Part shown: piece by piece, positions 1 through 7,815 of the stretch
How positions within the stretch are numbered: position 1 is the first letter of the stretch
Layout of the letters: every line of letters starts with the position of its first letter
Assembly: GCF_016862935.1 (NCBI RefSeq)
Contig: NZ_BONX01000004.1
Coordinates: 248,001-312,000, forward strand
Length of the DNA stretch: 64,000 nucleotides
Direction of reading: 5' to 3'
Source: Plantactinospora mayteni
Lineage (GTDB): Bacteria; Actinomycetota; Actinomycetes; Mycobacteriales; Micromonosporaceae
Translations under genes and position numbers: made by a program
The notes under the pieces: model-generated
Database searches by the model: none
What the model was told of the DNA's origin: nothing
What the model saw: only the letters and a program-made list of their open reading frames with translations

Positions 1-1
1 T

Positions 2-481
2 CTGGTGCTGGAGCTGGCCGCCGACGGGACGCTCGCCGGGGTCAAGGACTCCAGCGGTGACGAGGGCGGGCTGCGCGGGGTGATCCTCGGGCGCCGGGAC
101 CGCCCGGAGATCGACTCCTTCAGCGTGCTCACCGGCTCCGAGCTGACCGTCGACTCGGCGCTCTGGATGGGCGCCGACGGTGTCGTACCGGGCCTGGGCA
201 ACGTCGACCCGCACGGGTACGCGCGGCTGTTCCGGGCGGCGGAGCAGGGCAACTGGGTGGCGGCCCGGTCCGAGCAGGAGCGCCTGCTGCGCCTCTTCCA
301 GCTCGTGCACGTCGGCGCGGGCCGGATGGGTATGAGCTCGTCGGCGCTGGGCGCCTTCAAGGCGGCGCTGCACCTGCGCGGCATCATCGACCACCCGGCC
401 ACGGCGCTGCCGCAGATCCCGCTGAACGCCGACGAGGTCGCCCGGGTCAAGGAGTATCTCGCCACCGCCGGCCTGCTGTGA
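2..481 (+). CDS. DapA/NanA-family aldolase, C-terminal part (cut by window edge)
   Basis: This is the last 159 codons of a class I aldolase of the dihydrodipicolinate synthase / N-acetylneuraminate lyase superfamily; the start lies left of the window. The Schiff-base lysine is visible in the strand motif GVKDSSGD, followed by the usual GADGVVPGLGNVDP turn that closes the TIM barrel. Members condense or cleave pyruvate-type substrates in the cytoplasm. Its substrate cannot be told from this fragment. It lies upstream of a FadR-type regulator on the opposite strand, with a second DapA-like gene beyond it, and a sialidase 4 kb away, which makes N-acylneuraminate or sugar-acid cleavage more attractive than lysine biosynthesis. 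That is inference from context only. Confidence 0.85.
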   Translation: MVLELAADGTLAGVKDSSGDEGGLRGVILGRRDRPEIDSFSVLTGSELTVDSALWMGADGVVPGLGNVDPHGYARLFRAAEQGNWVAARSEQERLLRLFQLVHVGAGRMGMSSSALGAFKAALHLRGIIDHPATALPQIPLNADEVARVKEYLATAGLL

Positions 482-513
482 GCGGGCCGGGTCGCGCCGA
501 GCGGCGGCAGGGG

Positions 514-1212
514 TCAGGTCGGCTCGGCCCCCGCCTCGACCGGCCGGGCCTCCGCCCGCGCGACGCGTGCCTTCACGTCGCGGAAGTGCAGCCGCATCGC
601 CTCCCGGGCGGCCTCCGGGTCCCGGGCCCGGAGCGCCGCCACGATCCGGCGGTGGTTGGTCACGATCTCCGCGGTCCGCTCCTCCGGCGGGCCGAGCACC
701 GGCTCGACCTGGTGGTAGACGTCCCAGAACAGGCCGATCAACTGGAGTACCAGCTCGTTGCCGCACGACTCGTAGAGCAGCGAGTGGAACGCCCGGTCGG
801 CCTCCGGGTCCCGGTCCATGGCGGTGACCAGGGCGTCCAACGCGGCGATCCGGGGGCCGCTGGTGGTCCGCGCCACCTCGCCGATCAGCCCGATCTCGAT
901 CAGCTCACGGACCTCGACCAGGTCGTGCAGCGCGCGGATCCCGCCGCCCGGGCCGGAGCGCACCCGGAACGCCAGCGACGGGGTGAGCACGTCCAGCGAC
1001 GCCTGACCGACGAACGTGCCGTAGCCGTGCCGGATCTCGACGATGCCCAGCGCCTGGAGGGCCCGCACCGCCTCGCGGACGCTGTTGCGGCTCGCCCCGA
1101 GCAGGTCCATCAGCTGCGGCTCGGTCGGCATCGGCGCACCGGGGGCCAGGCCGCGCTCGTGGATCAGGGCGACGATGCGCTCCTGCAACGACCCACCGTT
1201 ACGCGTACGCAT
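514..1212 (-). CDS. FadR/GntR-family transcriptional regulator
   Basis: A 232-residue DNA-binding repressor of the GntR superfamily, FadR subfamily. The N-terminal winged helix covers about residues 8-75 (LQERIVALIHERGLAPGAPMP, then LMDLLGASRNSVREAVRAL and the wing HGYGTFVG); the C-terminal half is an all-helical FCD ligand domain with the metal/effector-binding Asp/His pattern. An upstream in-frame extension to 1383 exists, but the ATG at 1212 is preceded by GGAGG at good spacing, so I choose it. The gene is convergent with the partial aldolase and divergent from the aldolase-like gene at 1416, and probably controls one or both. FadR-type regulators usually respond to organic acids; the ligand here is unknown. 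Confidence 0.88.
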   Translation of the reverse strand: MRTRNGGSLQERIVALIHERGLAPGAPMPTEPQLMDLLGASRNSVREAVRALQALGIVEIRHGYGTFVGQASLDVLTPSLAFRVRSGPGGGIRALHDLVEVRELIEIGLIGEVARTTSGPRIAALDALVTAMDRDPEADRAFHSLLYESCGNELVLQLIGLFWDVYHQVEPVLGPPEERTAEIVTNHRRIVAALRARDPEAAREAMRLHFRDVKARVARAEARPVEAGAEPT

Positions 1213-1300
1213 GCTGCCTCCAGGCTCGTCGAAACCTCGGGTCATAACATCCCACCTCTCGGTCCCGGAAGGCCAGGCGGTGCGGGAATCAACACTGGCG

Positions 1301-1392
1301 ACATCGATGTACCGCCGGAAATCGGCCGGACGTACCTGGCTTGCCTGCCCGCTCGGCGCTCGCCGGCCCACTCGGCCGGACATCGGATGTCC
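1301..1392. promoter_or_regulatory. Candidate operators of the divergent FadR-type regulator
   Basis: The gap between the regulator and the aldolase-like gene holds two related palindromes: ACATCGATGT at 1301-1310 and GGACATCGGATGTCC at 1378-1392. Both share the half site ACATC/GATGT. The second lies 24 bp before the GTG start at 1416. They are the best candidates for operators of the adjacent GntR-family protein. This is seen in sequence; the pairing with the regulator is inference. Confidence 0.45.
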
Positions 1393-1415
1393 AATCGCTC
1401 AAGGAGGGAGGCGTC

Positions 1416-2348
1416 GTGCAGATACTGACGTCGGAGTCGCTCGGCGGCACCTGGGGTACGATACTGCTCCCCATCCGGGCCGACGAGTCGATCGACTGGG
1501 CACGGCTCGACCCGGCCTTGGACGTCCTGCTCACCGCCGGACTCGACGGCCTCTACGCGCACGGCACCGCCGGCGAGTTCCACGCCCTCGGCGAGGACGA
1601 GTACGACCGCGTCAACGAGTTGCTGGCGCGGCGCTGCGAACGGCACGGGGTGCCATTCCAACTCGGGGCCAGCCAGATGAGCGCGCAGACCTGCCTGGAC
1701 CGGGTGGCCCGGGCCCGGACGCTGCGACCCGGTGCGATCCAGGTAACGCTGCCGGACTGGCTGCCGCTGTCGCGCGGCGAGGTGCTGCGGTTCCTGGCTC
1801 GGGTCGCGGCCGTCGCCGACCCGGTGCCGCTGGTGCTCTACCACCCGCCGCACGCCAAGACCCAGGTGCCGGCCGACCTGTACCCGGTGATCCGCCGTGA
1901 GGTCCCCACGCTGATCGGGATAAAGGTCGCCGGCGGCGACGCCGAGTGGTACGCCCGGATGCGGCAGCAGGCGGCCGGGATCGCGATCTTCGTCGCCGGC
2001 CACGACCTGGCGACCGGACGCCGGCACGGCGCCGCCGGCTCGTACTCGAACATCGCCGCGCTCAGCCCGGCCGGGGCGATGGCGTGGCAGCGGATGATGG
2101 TCGAGCAGCCGGACGCCGCGCTCGACGTACAGCGCCGGATCCACGCGTTCTTCGCCGAACACGTCCAGCCGCTCCAGCGCGGCGGGTACGCCAACCCCGC
2201 GCTCGACAAGTTCCTCGCCCACGTCGGGGACTGGGCCGACATCGGCACCCGGGTCCGCTGGCCGTACGCCTCGGTCGACCCCACGCTCGCCGAGCGACTC
2301 CGGCCGCTGGCCCGGGAGCGACTGCCCGAACTCTTCCCCCAGACGTAG
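1416..2348 (+). CDS. Dihydrodipicolinate synthase-family protein (divergent paralogue)
   Basis: A 310-residue TIM-barrel protein of the DapA/NanA superfamily. The catalytic pattern is visible: YAHGTAGEF (the substrate-carboxylate loop, normally GTTGE), the LYHPP tyrosine at about residue 142, and the Schiff-base lysine in LIGIKVAGGD at about residue 170. The C-terminal third is less typical of lysine-pathway enzymes. I choose GTG 1416 because AAGGAGGGAGG lies directly before it; the upstream ATG at 1341 has no ribosome site. It is divergent from the FadR-type regulator and probably under its control. Expected activity is aldol cleavage or dehydration of a keto acid; substrate unknown. Confidence 0.82.
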   Translation: MQILTSESLGGTWGTILLPIRADESIDWARLDPALDVLLTAGLDGLYAHGTAGEFHALGEDEYDRVNELLARRCERHGVPFQLGASQMSAQTCLDRVARARTLRPGAIQVTLPDWLPLSRGEVLRFLARVAAVADPVPLVLYHPPHAKTQVPADLYPVIRREVPTLIGIKVAGGDAEWYARMRQQAAGIAIFVAGHDLATGRRHGAAGSYSNIAALSPAGAMAWQRMMVEQPDAALDVQRRIHAFFAEHVQPLQRGGYANPALDKFLAHVGDWADIGTRVRWPYASVDPTLAERLRPLARERLPELFPQT

Positions 2349-2383
2349 CGTCCGCCCGAACTCTTCCCCGAGACGTAGCGTCC
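2324..2383. repeat. 30-bp tandem duplication over a stop codon
   Basis: Two consecutive copies of a 30-bp unit (2324-2353 and 2354-2383) differing at one base. The unit contains the final codons and the TAG stop of the aldolase-like gene, so the second copy repeats the gene end as untranslated DNA. It looks like a recent slippage or unequal-exchange duplication. Confidence 0.85.
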
Positions 2384-2409
2384 GCCCGCCATCGACAGGT
2401 GGGCGGGCG
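2383..2409. terminator. Hairpin between convergent genes
   Basis: CGCCCGCC at 2383-2390 pairs with GGCGGGCG at 2402-2409 across an 11-base loop, between the stop codons of the convergent aldolase-like and GH42 genes. It has no T-tract, as is usual in high-GC actinomycetes, and could serve both directions. Confidence 0.55.
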
Positions 2410-2424
2410 GGCGTGATCGTCCTT

Positions 2425-4416
2425 TCAGGACCGGAGTACGGCCACGCCGCGCGGCGCGACGGTCACCGTCTCGACCGACCCGTCCCGTTCGCCGAGCAGG
2501 TCGACCGCCGGGCGGGGAAGCGGCACCGTCGCCGGCTCGGCACCGTGGTTGAGCAACAGCAGGTAGGACCGGTCGTCGCCGTGCCGGACCACCGCCTGCA
2601 CCCCGTCCGGCAGGTCGGGCAGCACCGGCTCCGCCCCGGCCTCGGCGCGGGCGCGGTCCAGCACCGCCCGCATCATCGCCGGCTCCGGGCGGGTGGCCAG
2701 ATACCAGGCCAATCCGGCGCCGTACCGGTGGCGGGTTACCGCCGGCCGACCGGCCAGTTCCCCGTCGGCGAAGGTCGCCACCGCCTCCGCCCCGGCCAGC
2801 TCGACCCACTCCGACCAGACCGTGCCGGTGTGCCGCCGCGCACCGAGCTCCAGTGCGACGGTGCCGTCCGCCGGCAGCGGCCAGAACTCGTCCACCCGCA
2901 ACCCGAGCAGGTCGCGGAGCGGCGCCGGGTAGCCGCCCTGGTACGCCCGGTCGCACTCGTCGACGATGCCGGTGAAGAAGGACACGACCAGGTGCCCGCC
3001 GCCGTCGACGTACCGGCACAGTCGCTCGGCGACGTCGGCGGACATCAGGTAGAGGTTCGGCACCACGACCAGCCGGTACCCGGACAGATCCGCGGTCGGC
3101 GGCACCACGTCGCAGCTCACGTGCGCGTCGAAGAGCGGGTCGTAGTGCGCCTGCACCGTCTCCAGCAGGTCCAGCACGGCCGGGTGGGCGTCGGATTCCA
3201 GCGCCCACCAGTTGGTCCAGTCGTGCACCAGCGCGACGTCGGCCCGGACCCGGGTACCGGCCAGCTCGCCGACCTGGGCGATCTCCTGGCCGAGCGCCCG
3301 GATCTCCTGGTGCGTACGGGTCTGCGTCCCGCCGTGCGGCACCATCGCCGAGTGGAACTTCTCGGCGCCGCCGACCGCCTGCCGCCACTGGAAGAAGAGC
3401 ACCGCGTCGGCCCCCTGCGCCACCGCCTGCCAGCTCCACAGGCGCATCACCCCGGGGCCCTTGGGCGCGTTGCGCACCCGCCAGTTCACCGCGCTGGGCG
3501 CCTGCTCCATCAGCAGCCACGGCTGCCCGCCCCGGGCCGAACGGACCAGGTCGTAGCCGAGGGCCGCCGCCGCGTGCGCCCGTGGGTCGTACGGGTCGGG
3601 ATAGCTGTCCAGGCTGACCACGTCCTGCTCGGCGGCCCACCGGTACGAGTCGATCGGCTTGTGCAGCAGGCCGATGAAGTTCGTGGTCACCGGCGTGTCC
3701 GGGCTGTGCCGCCGGACGACGTCGCGCTCGGCCAGATAGCAGGCGAGGATCGCGTCGTTGCTGAACCGGGCGAAGTCCAGCTTCTGCGCCGGGTTGGCGA
3801 AGGTGGGTGCGGTACGCGGCGGCAGTACCTCCGCCCAGTCGCCGTACCGCTGGGACCAGAACGTGGTGGACCACGCCTCGTTGAGCGTGTCGAGGTCGCC
3901 GTACCGGTCGCGCAGCCAGTCGCGGAAGTCCGCCGCCGACACGTCGCAGTAACAGGCCCGCACGTGGCAGCCGTACTCGTTGCCGATGTGCCACAGCCGC
4001 AGCGCCGGGTGCCCGGCGTACCGGCCGGCCAACCGCTCGACCAGCCGGCCCGCGTATCCCCGGTAGATCGGGCTGGACGGGCAGTACTGCTGTCGGCCGC
4101 CGGGCCAGAGCCGGACGCCGTCGACCCGCTCGGGCAGCGTCTCCGGGTGGAGCCGGGCCAGCCAGGGCGGCGGCGACGCGGTCATGGTGGCGAGGCTGGC
4201 GCCGATTCCGGCGGCGGCGAGACCGTCCATCACCCGGTCGAACCAGCCGAAGTCGTACTCGCCGGGGCGCGGCTCGACGCTCGCCCAGGAGAAGATGCCG
4301 ACCGAGACGAGCGAGACGCCGGTCTCGACCATCAGCTTCATGTCCTCGGCCCAGACGTCCTCGGTCCACTGCTCGGGGTTGTAGTCGCCACCAAACATGA
4401 TCTTGGGCATGGTCAT
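2425..4416 (-). CDS. GH42 beta-galactosidase
   Basis: A 663-residue cytoplasmic glycoside hydrolase of family 42, which releases terminal beta-galactose (or arabinose in some members) from short oligosaccharides. The N-terminal catalytic TIM barrel begins with the signature GGDYNPEQW; the acid/base is Glu147 in LWHIGNEYG and the nucleophile Glu304 in LLMEQAPSAVNW. A trimerisation (Rossmann-like) domain follows at about 390-600 (VALVHDWTNWW...YRLVVVPNLYLMS), then a small C-terminal beta domain. Length fits the family and there is no signal peptide, so substrates must be imported. It is divergent from the sialidase at 4708; together they would strip sialic acid and galactose from glycans, an inference from neighbourhood. 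The ATG at 4416 or 4410 could be the start. Confidence 0.93.
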   Translation of the reverse strand: MTMPKIMFGGDYNPEQWTEDVWAEDMKLMVETGVSLVSVGIFSWASVEPRPGEYDFGWFDRVMDGLAAAGIGASLATMTASPPPWLARLHPETLPERVDGVRLWPGGRQQYCPSSPIYRGYAGRLVERLAGRYAGHPALRLWHIGNEYGCHVRACYCDVSAADFRDWLRDRYGDLDTLNEAWSTTFWSQRYGDWAEVLPPRTAPTFANPAQKLDFARFSNDAILACYLAERDVVRRHSPDTPVTTNFIGLLHKPIDSYRWAAEQDVVSLDSYPDPYDPRAHAAAALGYDLVRSARGGQPWLLMEQAPSAVNWRVRNAPKGPGVMRLWSWQAVAQGADAVLFFQWRQAVGGAEKFHSAMVPHGGTQTRTHQEIRALGQEIAQVGELAGTRVRADVALVHDWTNWWALESDAHPAVLDLLETVQAHYDPLFDAHVSCDVVPPTADLSGYRLVVVPNLYLMSADVAERLCRYVDGGGHLVVSFFTGIVDECDRAYQGGYPAPLRDLLGLRVDEFWPLPADGTVALELGARRHTGTVWSEWVELAGAEAVATFADGELAGRPAVTRHRYGAGLAWYLATRPEPAMMRAVLDRARAEAGAEPVLPDLPDGVQAVVRHGDDRSYLLLLNHGAEPATVPLPRPAVDLLGERDGSVETVTVAPRGVAVLRS

Positions 4417-4707
4417 CGGACAGGCTTCCCCTTCGATCTTCGTACGGCGCGGAACCGCGGCTGCGGGGGCATGAGGTAGGACGTCCTCGGCGTTCGGGCA
4501 ATCTATGCCGACGACCGGACGTCGTCAAGGCTCGGGCAAGGGTGCACCCGACTAGACGAGCGCGACGGTCGTCAGCCCCCGGGGAGCGGACGGCCCCGAC
4601 CAAGCCCCGAACCCGCTGGGACAGGAAAGCGATCTAGCAAGACATCCCACGTCCAACATAGGATCTACGGCGCCAACTCTTTCCGAAGCAACGGAAGGTG
4701 CGACAAC

Positions 4708-6648
4708 ATGCCCGAAGGGAACCACCACCATCCCCGACCCGGCCCGACCTGGCGCTCTCGCGGTCGCCGCCTCCTGACCACACTGACCCTCAGCAGCCTC
4801 GTCCTCGGCACGCTGGCCGCCCCGGGGATCGCCGCCCCCGCACCCGACGGCCCCGCTCCGGCCGTCCCCGCGCCAGCCGCTCCCGCCCAGCCCTTCGTCG
4901 ACGAGCAGGTGCTCTACAAGCAGGGCGACTTCGGGTACGCCTGCTACCGCATCCCGGCCGTGGTCCGGGCCACCAACGGCATGGTGCTGGCCTTCGCCGA
5001 GGGGCGGGTCAAGGACTGCGGCGACGACGAGGACATCGACCTGGTGCTGCGCCGCTCCACCGACGACGGTCGTACCTGGGGACCGTTGCAGGTGGTCTCG
5101 GAGGGCAACGGGAACACCCACGGCAACCCGGTGCCGATCGTCGACCGGCGTACCGGACGGATCGTCCTGGTCAGCACCCACAACGGTCCGGCACCCTGCC
5201 CCGACGGCTGCGACCGTGACCCGTACCTCCAGGTCAGCGACGACAACGGGGCGACCTGGTCGGCACCGCGCGAGCTGACCGAGGGCAAGCGACCGGAGTG
5301 GAACCACTGGTACGCCACCGGCCCGATGCACGGCATCCAACTGGAACGCGGCCCGCACGCCGGCCGCCTCGTCGTCGGTGCCAGCTTCGAGAGCTGGGAC
5401 CGGGTCGGCCCGCACGTGTACGGCAGCCACCTGCTCTACAGCGACGACAGCGGTCAGACCTGGCAGATCGGGGCCGAGACGTCCCGCGACGACGGCTCGG
5501 TGATCGCCCAGGAGTTGACCGTGGTCGAGTTGGCCGACGGCCGGATCTACGCGTCCGCCCGGGAACGCGGCACCGACCCGGGCAGCCGGGCGTACGCGAT
5601 CAGCAGCGACGGCGGCGACACCTGGGACGCGCCGTTCCGGACCGTGCCGGCGCTCGCGACCACCGACGTGCAGGCATCCCTGCTGTCGTTCAGCGATGAC
5701 CGCATCCTCTTCTCCTCCCCGATGCACCCCAACGCCCGCGAGGCGATGGGCGTGCGTTCGTCGTACGACAACGCACGTAGCTTCGAGACCTGGAACGAGG
5801 GCAAGGTCTTCTACTGGGGACCGACGGCCTACTCGGACATGGTGCGCCTCGACGGTGACGAGGCGGCGCTGATGTACGAGGCGGGCGCGATCAGTCCGTA
5901 CGAGTCGATCCGGTACGCGCGGTTCAACGAGGCGTACCTGGACACGCCGAACGGCACCCCGCCGAACCTCCCCGGGCCGCCGGCACCCGGGCCGACGACG
6001 GTCGACTCCTCGCCGTACCACAACCCGGCCTACGTACGCGGCGGCGCCGGGACCACCCCGGGGCGGTTCGGCAACGGGCTGGCACTGGACAGAGTGGACG
6101 ATCGGGTGGAGGTACCGTTCGACAAGTCGATCGACCTCGGCGCGGGCGACTTCACGCTGACCAGTTGGATCCGATACTCGGCCACCACCGGCGCGCACTC
6201 CATCCTGTGGTTCTACCGGGTGAACCGGGGTACCAACCCGCCAGCACTGTGGCTGCGGGCCGAGCCGGCCAGCAACCGTATCCGGGCGATCCTCTCGGTC
6301 GACCGGTACAACGTCACGGTGCAGTCGCCGAGCGCGTACAACGACGGGAAGTGGCACTTCGTCGTGCTCCAGCGCGCCGGTGGAGAGCTCAGGCTGCTGG
6401 TGGACGGCGTCGAGGTCTCCTCGGCGGCGGCGCCGGCCGGCTCGGTGACCCTCGGCAAGGAGTTCGGCATCGACGGGCTGCACGTCGGACAGCGGCTGGA
6501 CGGCGTGGACCGCTTCCAGGGGACGCTGGACGAGGTACGCGTCTACCAGCGCGCCCTGTCCGCCACCGAACTCGCCCTGGTCAAGGACCGGAACCTGCCG
6601 ATCGGCGGAAGGCTCGGCCTCCGGCTCCCGCTCGACACCGTACGCTGA
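4708..6648 (+). CDS. Secreted exo-alpha-sialidase with C-terminal LamG domain
   Basis: A 646-residue exported enzyme (GH33-type fold). Residues 1-42 are a signal peptide with an arginine-rich start and hydrophobic core; an Ala/Pro linker follows. The six-bladed sialidase propeller covers about 62-410: the YRIP motif (residues 80-83) carries the first active-site arginine, four Asp boxes are present (STDDGRTW, SDDNGATW, SDDSGQTW, SSDGGDTW), and GVRSSYDN and AYSDM supply a later arginine and the candidate tyrosine nucleophile. About residues 430-640 form a concanavalin-like LamG domain likely to bind carbohydrate. GGAAGG precedes the ATG. It should remove terminal sialic acids outside the cell; linkage preference cannot be read. 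Confidence 0.92.
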   Translation: MPEGNHHHPRPGPTWRSRGRRLLTTLTLSSLVLGTLAAPGIAAPAPDGPAPAVPAPAAPAQPFVDEQVLYKQGDFGYACYRIPAVVRATNGMVLAFAEGRVKDCGDDEDIDLVLRRSTDDGRTWGPLQVVSEGNGNTHGNPVPIVDRRTGRIVLVSTHNGPAPCPDGCDRDPYLQVSDDNGATWSAPRELTEGKRPEWNHWYATGPMHGIQLERGPHAGRLVVGASFESWDRVGPHVYGSHLLYSDDSGQTWQIGAETSRDDGSVIAQELTVVELADGRIYASARERGTDPGSRAYAISSDGGDTWDAPFRTVPALATTDVQASLLSFSDDRILFSSPMHPNAREAMGVRSSYDNARSFETWNEGKVFYWGPTAYSDMVRLDGDEAALMYEAGAISPYESIRYARFNEAYLDTPNGTPPNLPGPPAPGPTTVDSSPYHNPAYVRGGAGTTPGRFGNGLALDRVDDRVEVPFDKSIDLGAGDFTLTSWIRYSATTGAHSILWFYRVNRGTNPPALWLRAEPASNRIRAILSVDRYNVTVQSPSAYNDGKWHFVVLQRAGGELRLLVDGVEVSSAAAPAGSVTLGKEFGIDGLHVGQRLDGVDRFQGTLDEVRVYQRALSATELALVKDRNLPIGGRLGLRLPLDTVR

Positions 6649-6701
6649 CCGGCCGACCCCGCGTCGTCCTGCCGCGAAGCTGAGCACCACCGCACGACAC
6701 A

Positions 6702-6735
6702 CCGTGGACGAGGTCGGGTTCGACCTCGTCCACGG
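6702..6735. terminator. Perfect 15-bp hairpin, bidirectional terminator
   Basis: CCGTGGACGAGGTCG at 6702-6716 and its exact complement at 6721-6735 with a GGTT loop lie between the convergent sialidase and CGNR genes. Confidence 0.85.
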
Positions 6736-6777
6736 CCGCGTGCCGGATGGCTGGTCCGGTGATCGGCGCTCGGGTGC

Positions 6778-7398
6778 TCACCGGGTCGCACGCGTCCGGC
6801 GCGTGGCGACGTAGCGGCGGATCTTCTCGGCGGTTCCGCAGTCGTCCATGCTGCACCAGCGGCGACTGCGGTTCTTGCTCTCGTCGACGAAGACGAAGCG
6901 GCAGCCTCCACATCCCTTGATCCGGTCCAGCGAGCCCGTGGTGAGCAACTGGACCGCCGCGTGCACCACCGGCCGGAGCGGCCGGGCGAGCGTGCGGTCG
7001 TCCCGCCAGTCCCAGCCGAACGTGCTGCCACGCTCGAGTCGCGCGTGGCCGAGCGCATCCGCTTCGTCGTCCCGCAGCCGGGCGAGTACCTGCGCGCTCG
7101 GGCTCCGGCCAGCAGCCAGCGCGCGGAACACCTCGTCGAGGTCGTCGCGGGTACGCAGCGCTCGCTCGAAGGCCGCCCGCGTGCCGCCCGGGTCGCCGCG
7201 AGACAGCCGGCGCAACGCCGCCGCCTCCGCCTCGGTGAGGACGCCCGAATACCCGCTCCAGGCGACCAGTTCGGGGTAGCCCGTCAGCACGTCGTCGTCC
7301 GGGGACCCGACGGGTGGACCGGTGCGGGTGTTGACGAAGTCCAGGGCGAGGTTGCCGCCCACCAGGCGCATCCGCGTGACGTCCTCGACTGTTTCCAT
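6778..7398 (-). CDS. CGNR zinc-finger transcriptional regulator
   Basis: A 206-residue protein with the two-domain layout of the CGNR family: an N-terminal helical ABATE region (RLVGGNLALDFVNTRTG at 10-26 is the family hallmark) and a C-terminal zinc finger at about 160-200, CGGCRFVFVDES then RRWCSMDDCGTAEKIRRY with four cysteines. Such proteins are DNA-binding regulators. The start may be the ATG at 7398 or the one at 7371; the latter has GAGG upstream and begins right before the conserved motif. It is divergent from a truncated MFS gene, its likely former target, with an inverted repeat in between. Confidence 0.88.
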   Translation of the reverse strand: METVEDVTRMRLVGGNLALDFVNTRTGPPVGSPDDDVLTGYPELVAWSGYSGVLTEAEAAALRRLSRGDPGGTRAAFERALRTRDDLDEVFRALAAGRSPSAQVLARLRDDEADALGHARLERGSTFGWDWRDDRTLARPLRPVVHAAVQLLTTGSLDRIKGCGGCRFVFVDESKNRSRRWCSMDDCGTAEKIRRYVATRRTRATR

Positions 7399-7442
7399 CG
7401 AAACCGACTTTACCAGTTGACCGGCGCCGGGAGCATCGCTAG

Positions 7443-7474
7443 CGTTTCCGCCATAACTTGTTTTGGAGGAAACG
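7443..7474. promoter_or_regulatory. Inverted repeat between CGNR regulator and MFS remnant
   Basis: CGTTTCCGCCA at 7443-7453 and TGGAGGAAACG at 7464-7474 are complementary at 10 of 11 positions with a 10-base A/T-rich spacer (TAACTTGTTT). The position, midway between divergent genes, makes it a candidate operator of the CGNR protein. Confidence 0.5.
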
Positions 7475-7487
7475 ATGGGAGGGTCGG

Positions 7488-7578
7488 ATGGGGCGGCGGC
7501 GGGCAGTGGGTGCGCTGATCGGCCTCTCCGGAGGGACGTTCCTCTACACCACCGCCGAGGCGCTGCCGATCGGCGAAC
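7488..7578 (+). pseudogene. N-terminal stump of an MFS efflux transporter
   Basis: From the ATG at 7488 (GGAGGG five bases upstream) the frame reads MGRRRAVGALIGLSGG then TFLYTTAEALPIG, which matches the first transmembrane helix of drug-efflux MFS proteins ending in the typical TAExLPxG motif. After this the expected LLP and the remaining eleven helices are missing and the frame continues with unrelated sequence. I read it as a deletion remnant of the transporter usually found beside CGNR regulators. The similarity is short (about 30 residues). Confidence 0.5.
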
Positions 7579-7623
7579 GACTCATCCCACCCGGCGGCAC
7601 ACTATCGAGAGGCCAGGTAGGAC

Positions 7624-7815
7624 ATGGACAACCTCGCTGGCATCGGCGCCGCGCTGGCAGCGATGAGACCCGACGACGGCCGGCGATACGAGGGCTGTCT
7701 CATGCTCAGCGCGCTCCCGCAGGCACCAACCATCCCGCACCGCCGCACGTTCGCCGAACGGTTCCGCCGGCTGACGCACCGCTGGTTCAGAGCGCACCGC
7801 GGTCGACGAGACTGA
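7624..7815 (+). CDS. Small ORF, 63 residues, unknown
   Basis: An ATG-started frame with AGGTAGG upstream, encoding MDNLAGIGAALAAMRPDDGR and a basic C-terminal half (RRLTHRWFRAHRGRRD). No domain is recognised and there is no membrane segment. Its 3' end overlaps the convergent kinase gene by 29 bases. It could be a real small protein or a chance frame in the debris left by loss of the MFS gene. Confidence 0.3.
   Translation: MDNLAGIGAALAAMRPDDGRRYEGCLMLSALPQAPTIPHRRTFAERFRRLTHRWFRAHRGRRD

Noticed and set aside
1838-4603. A 921-codon minus-strand frame and an equally long plus-strand frame across the GH42 gene
   Set aside because: Both are Arg/Ala/Gly/Pro-rich shadow frames of the GH42 and aldolase genes caused by high GC at third positions; no motif or start site.
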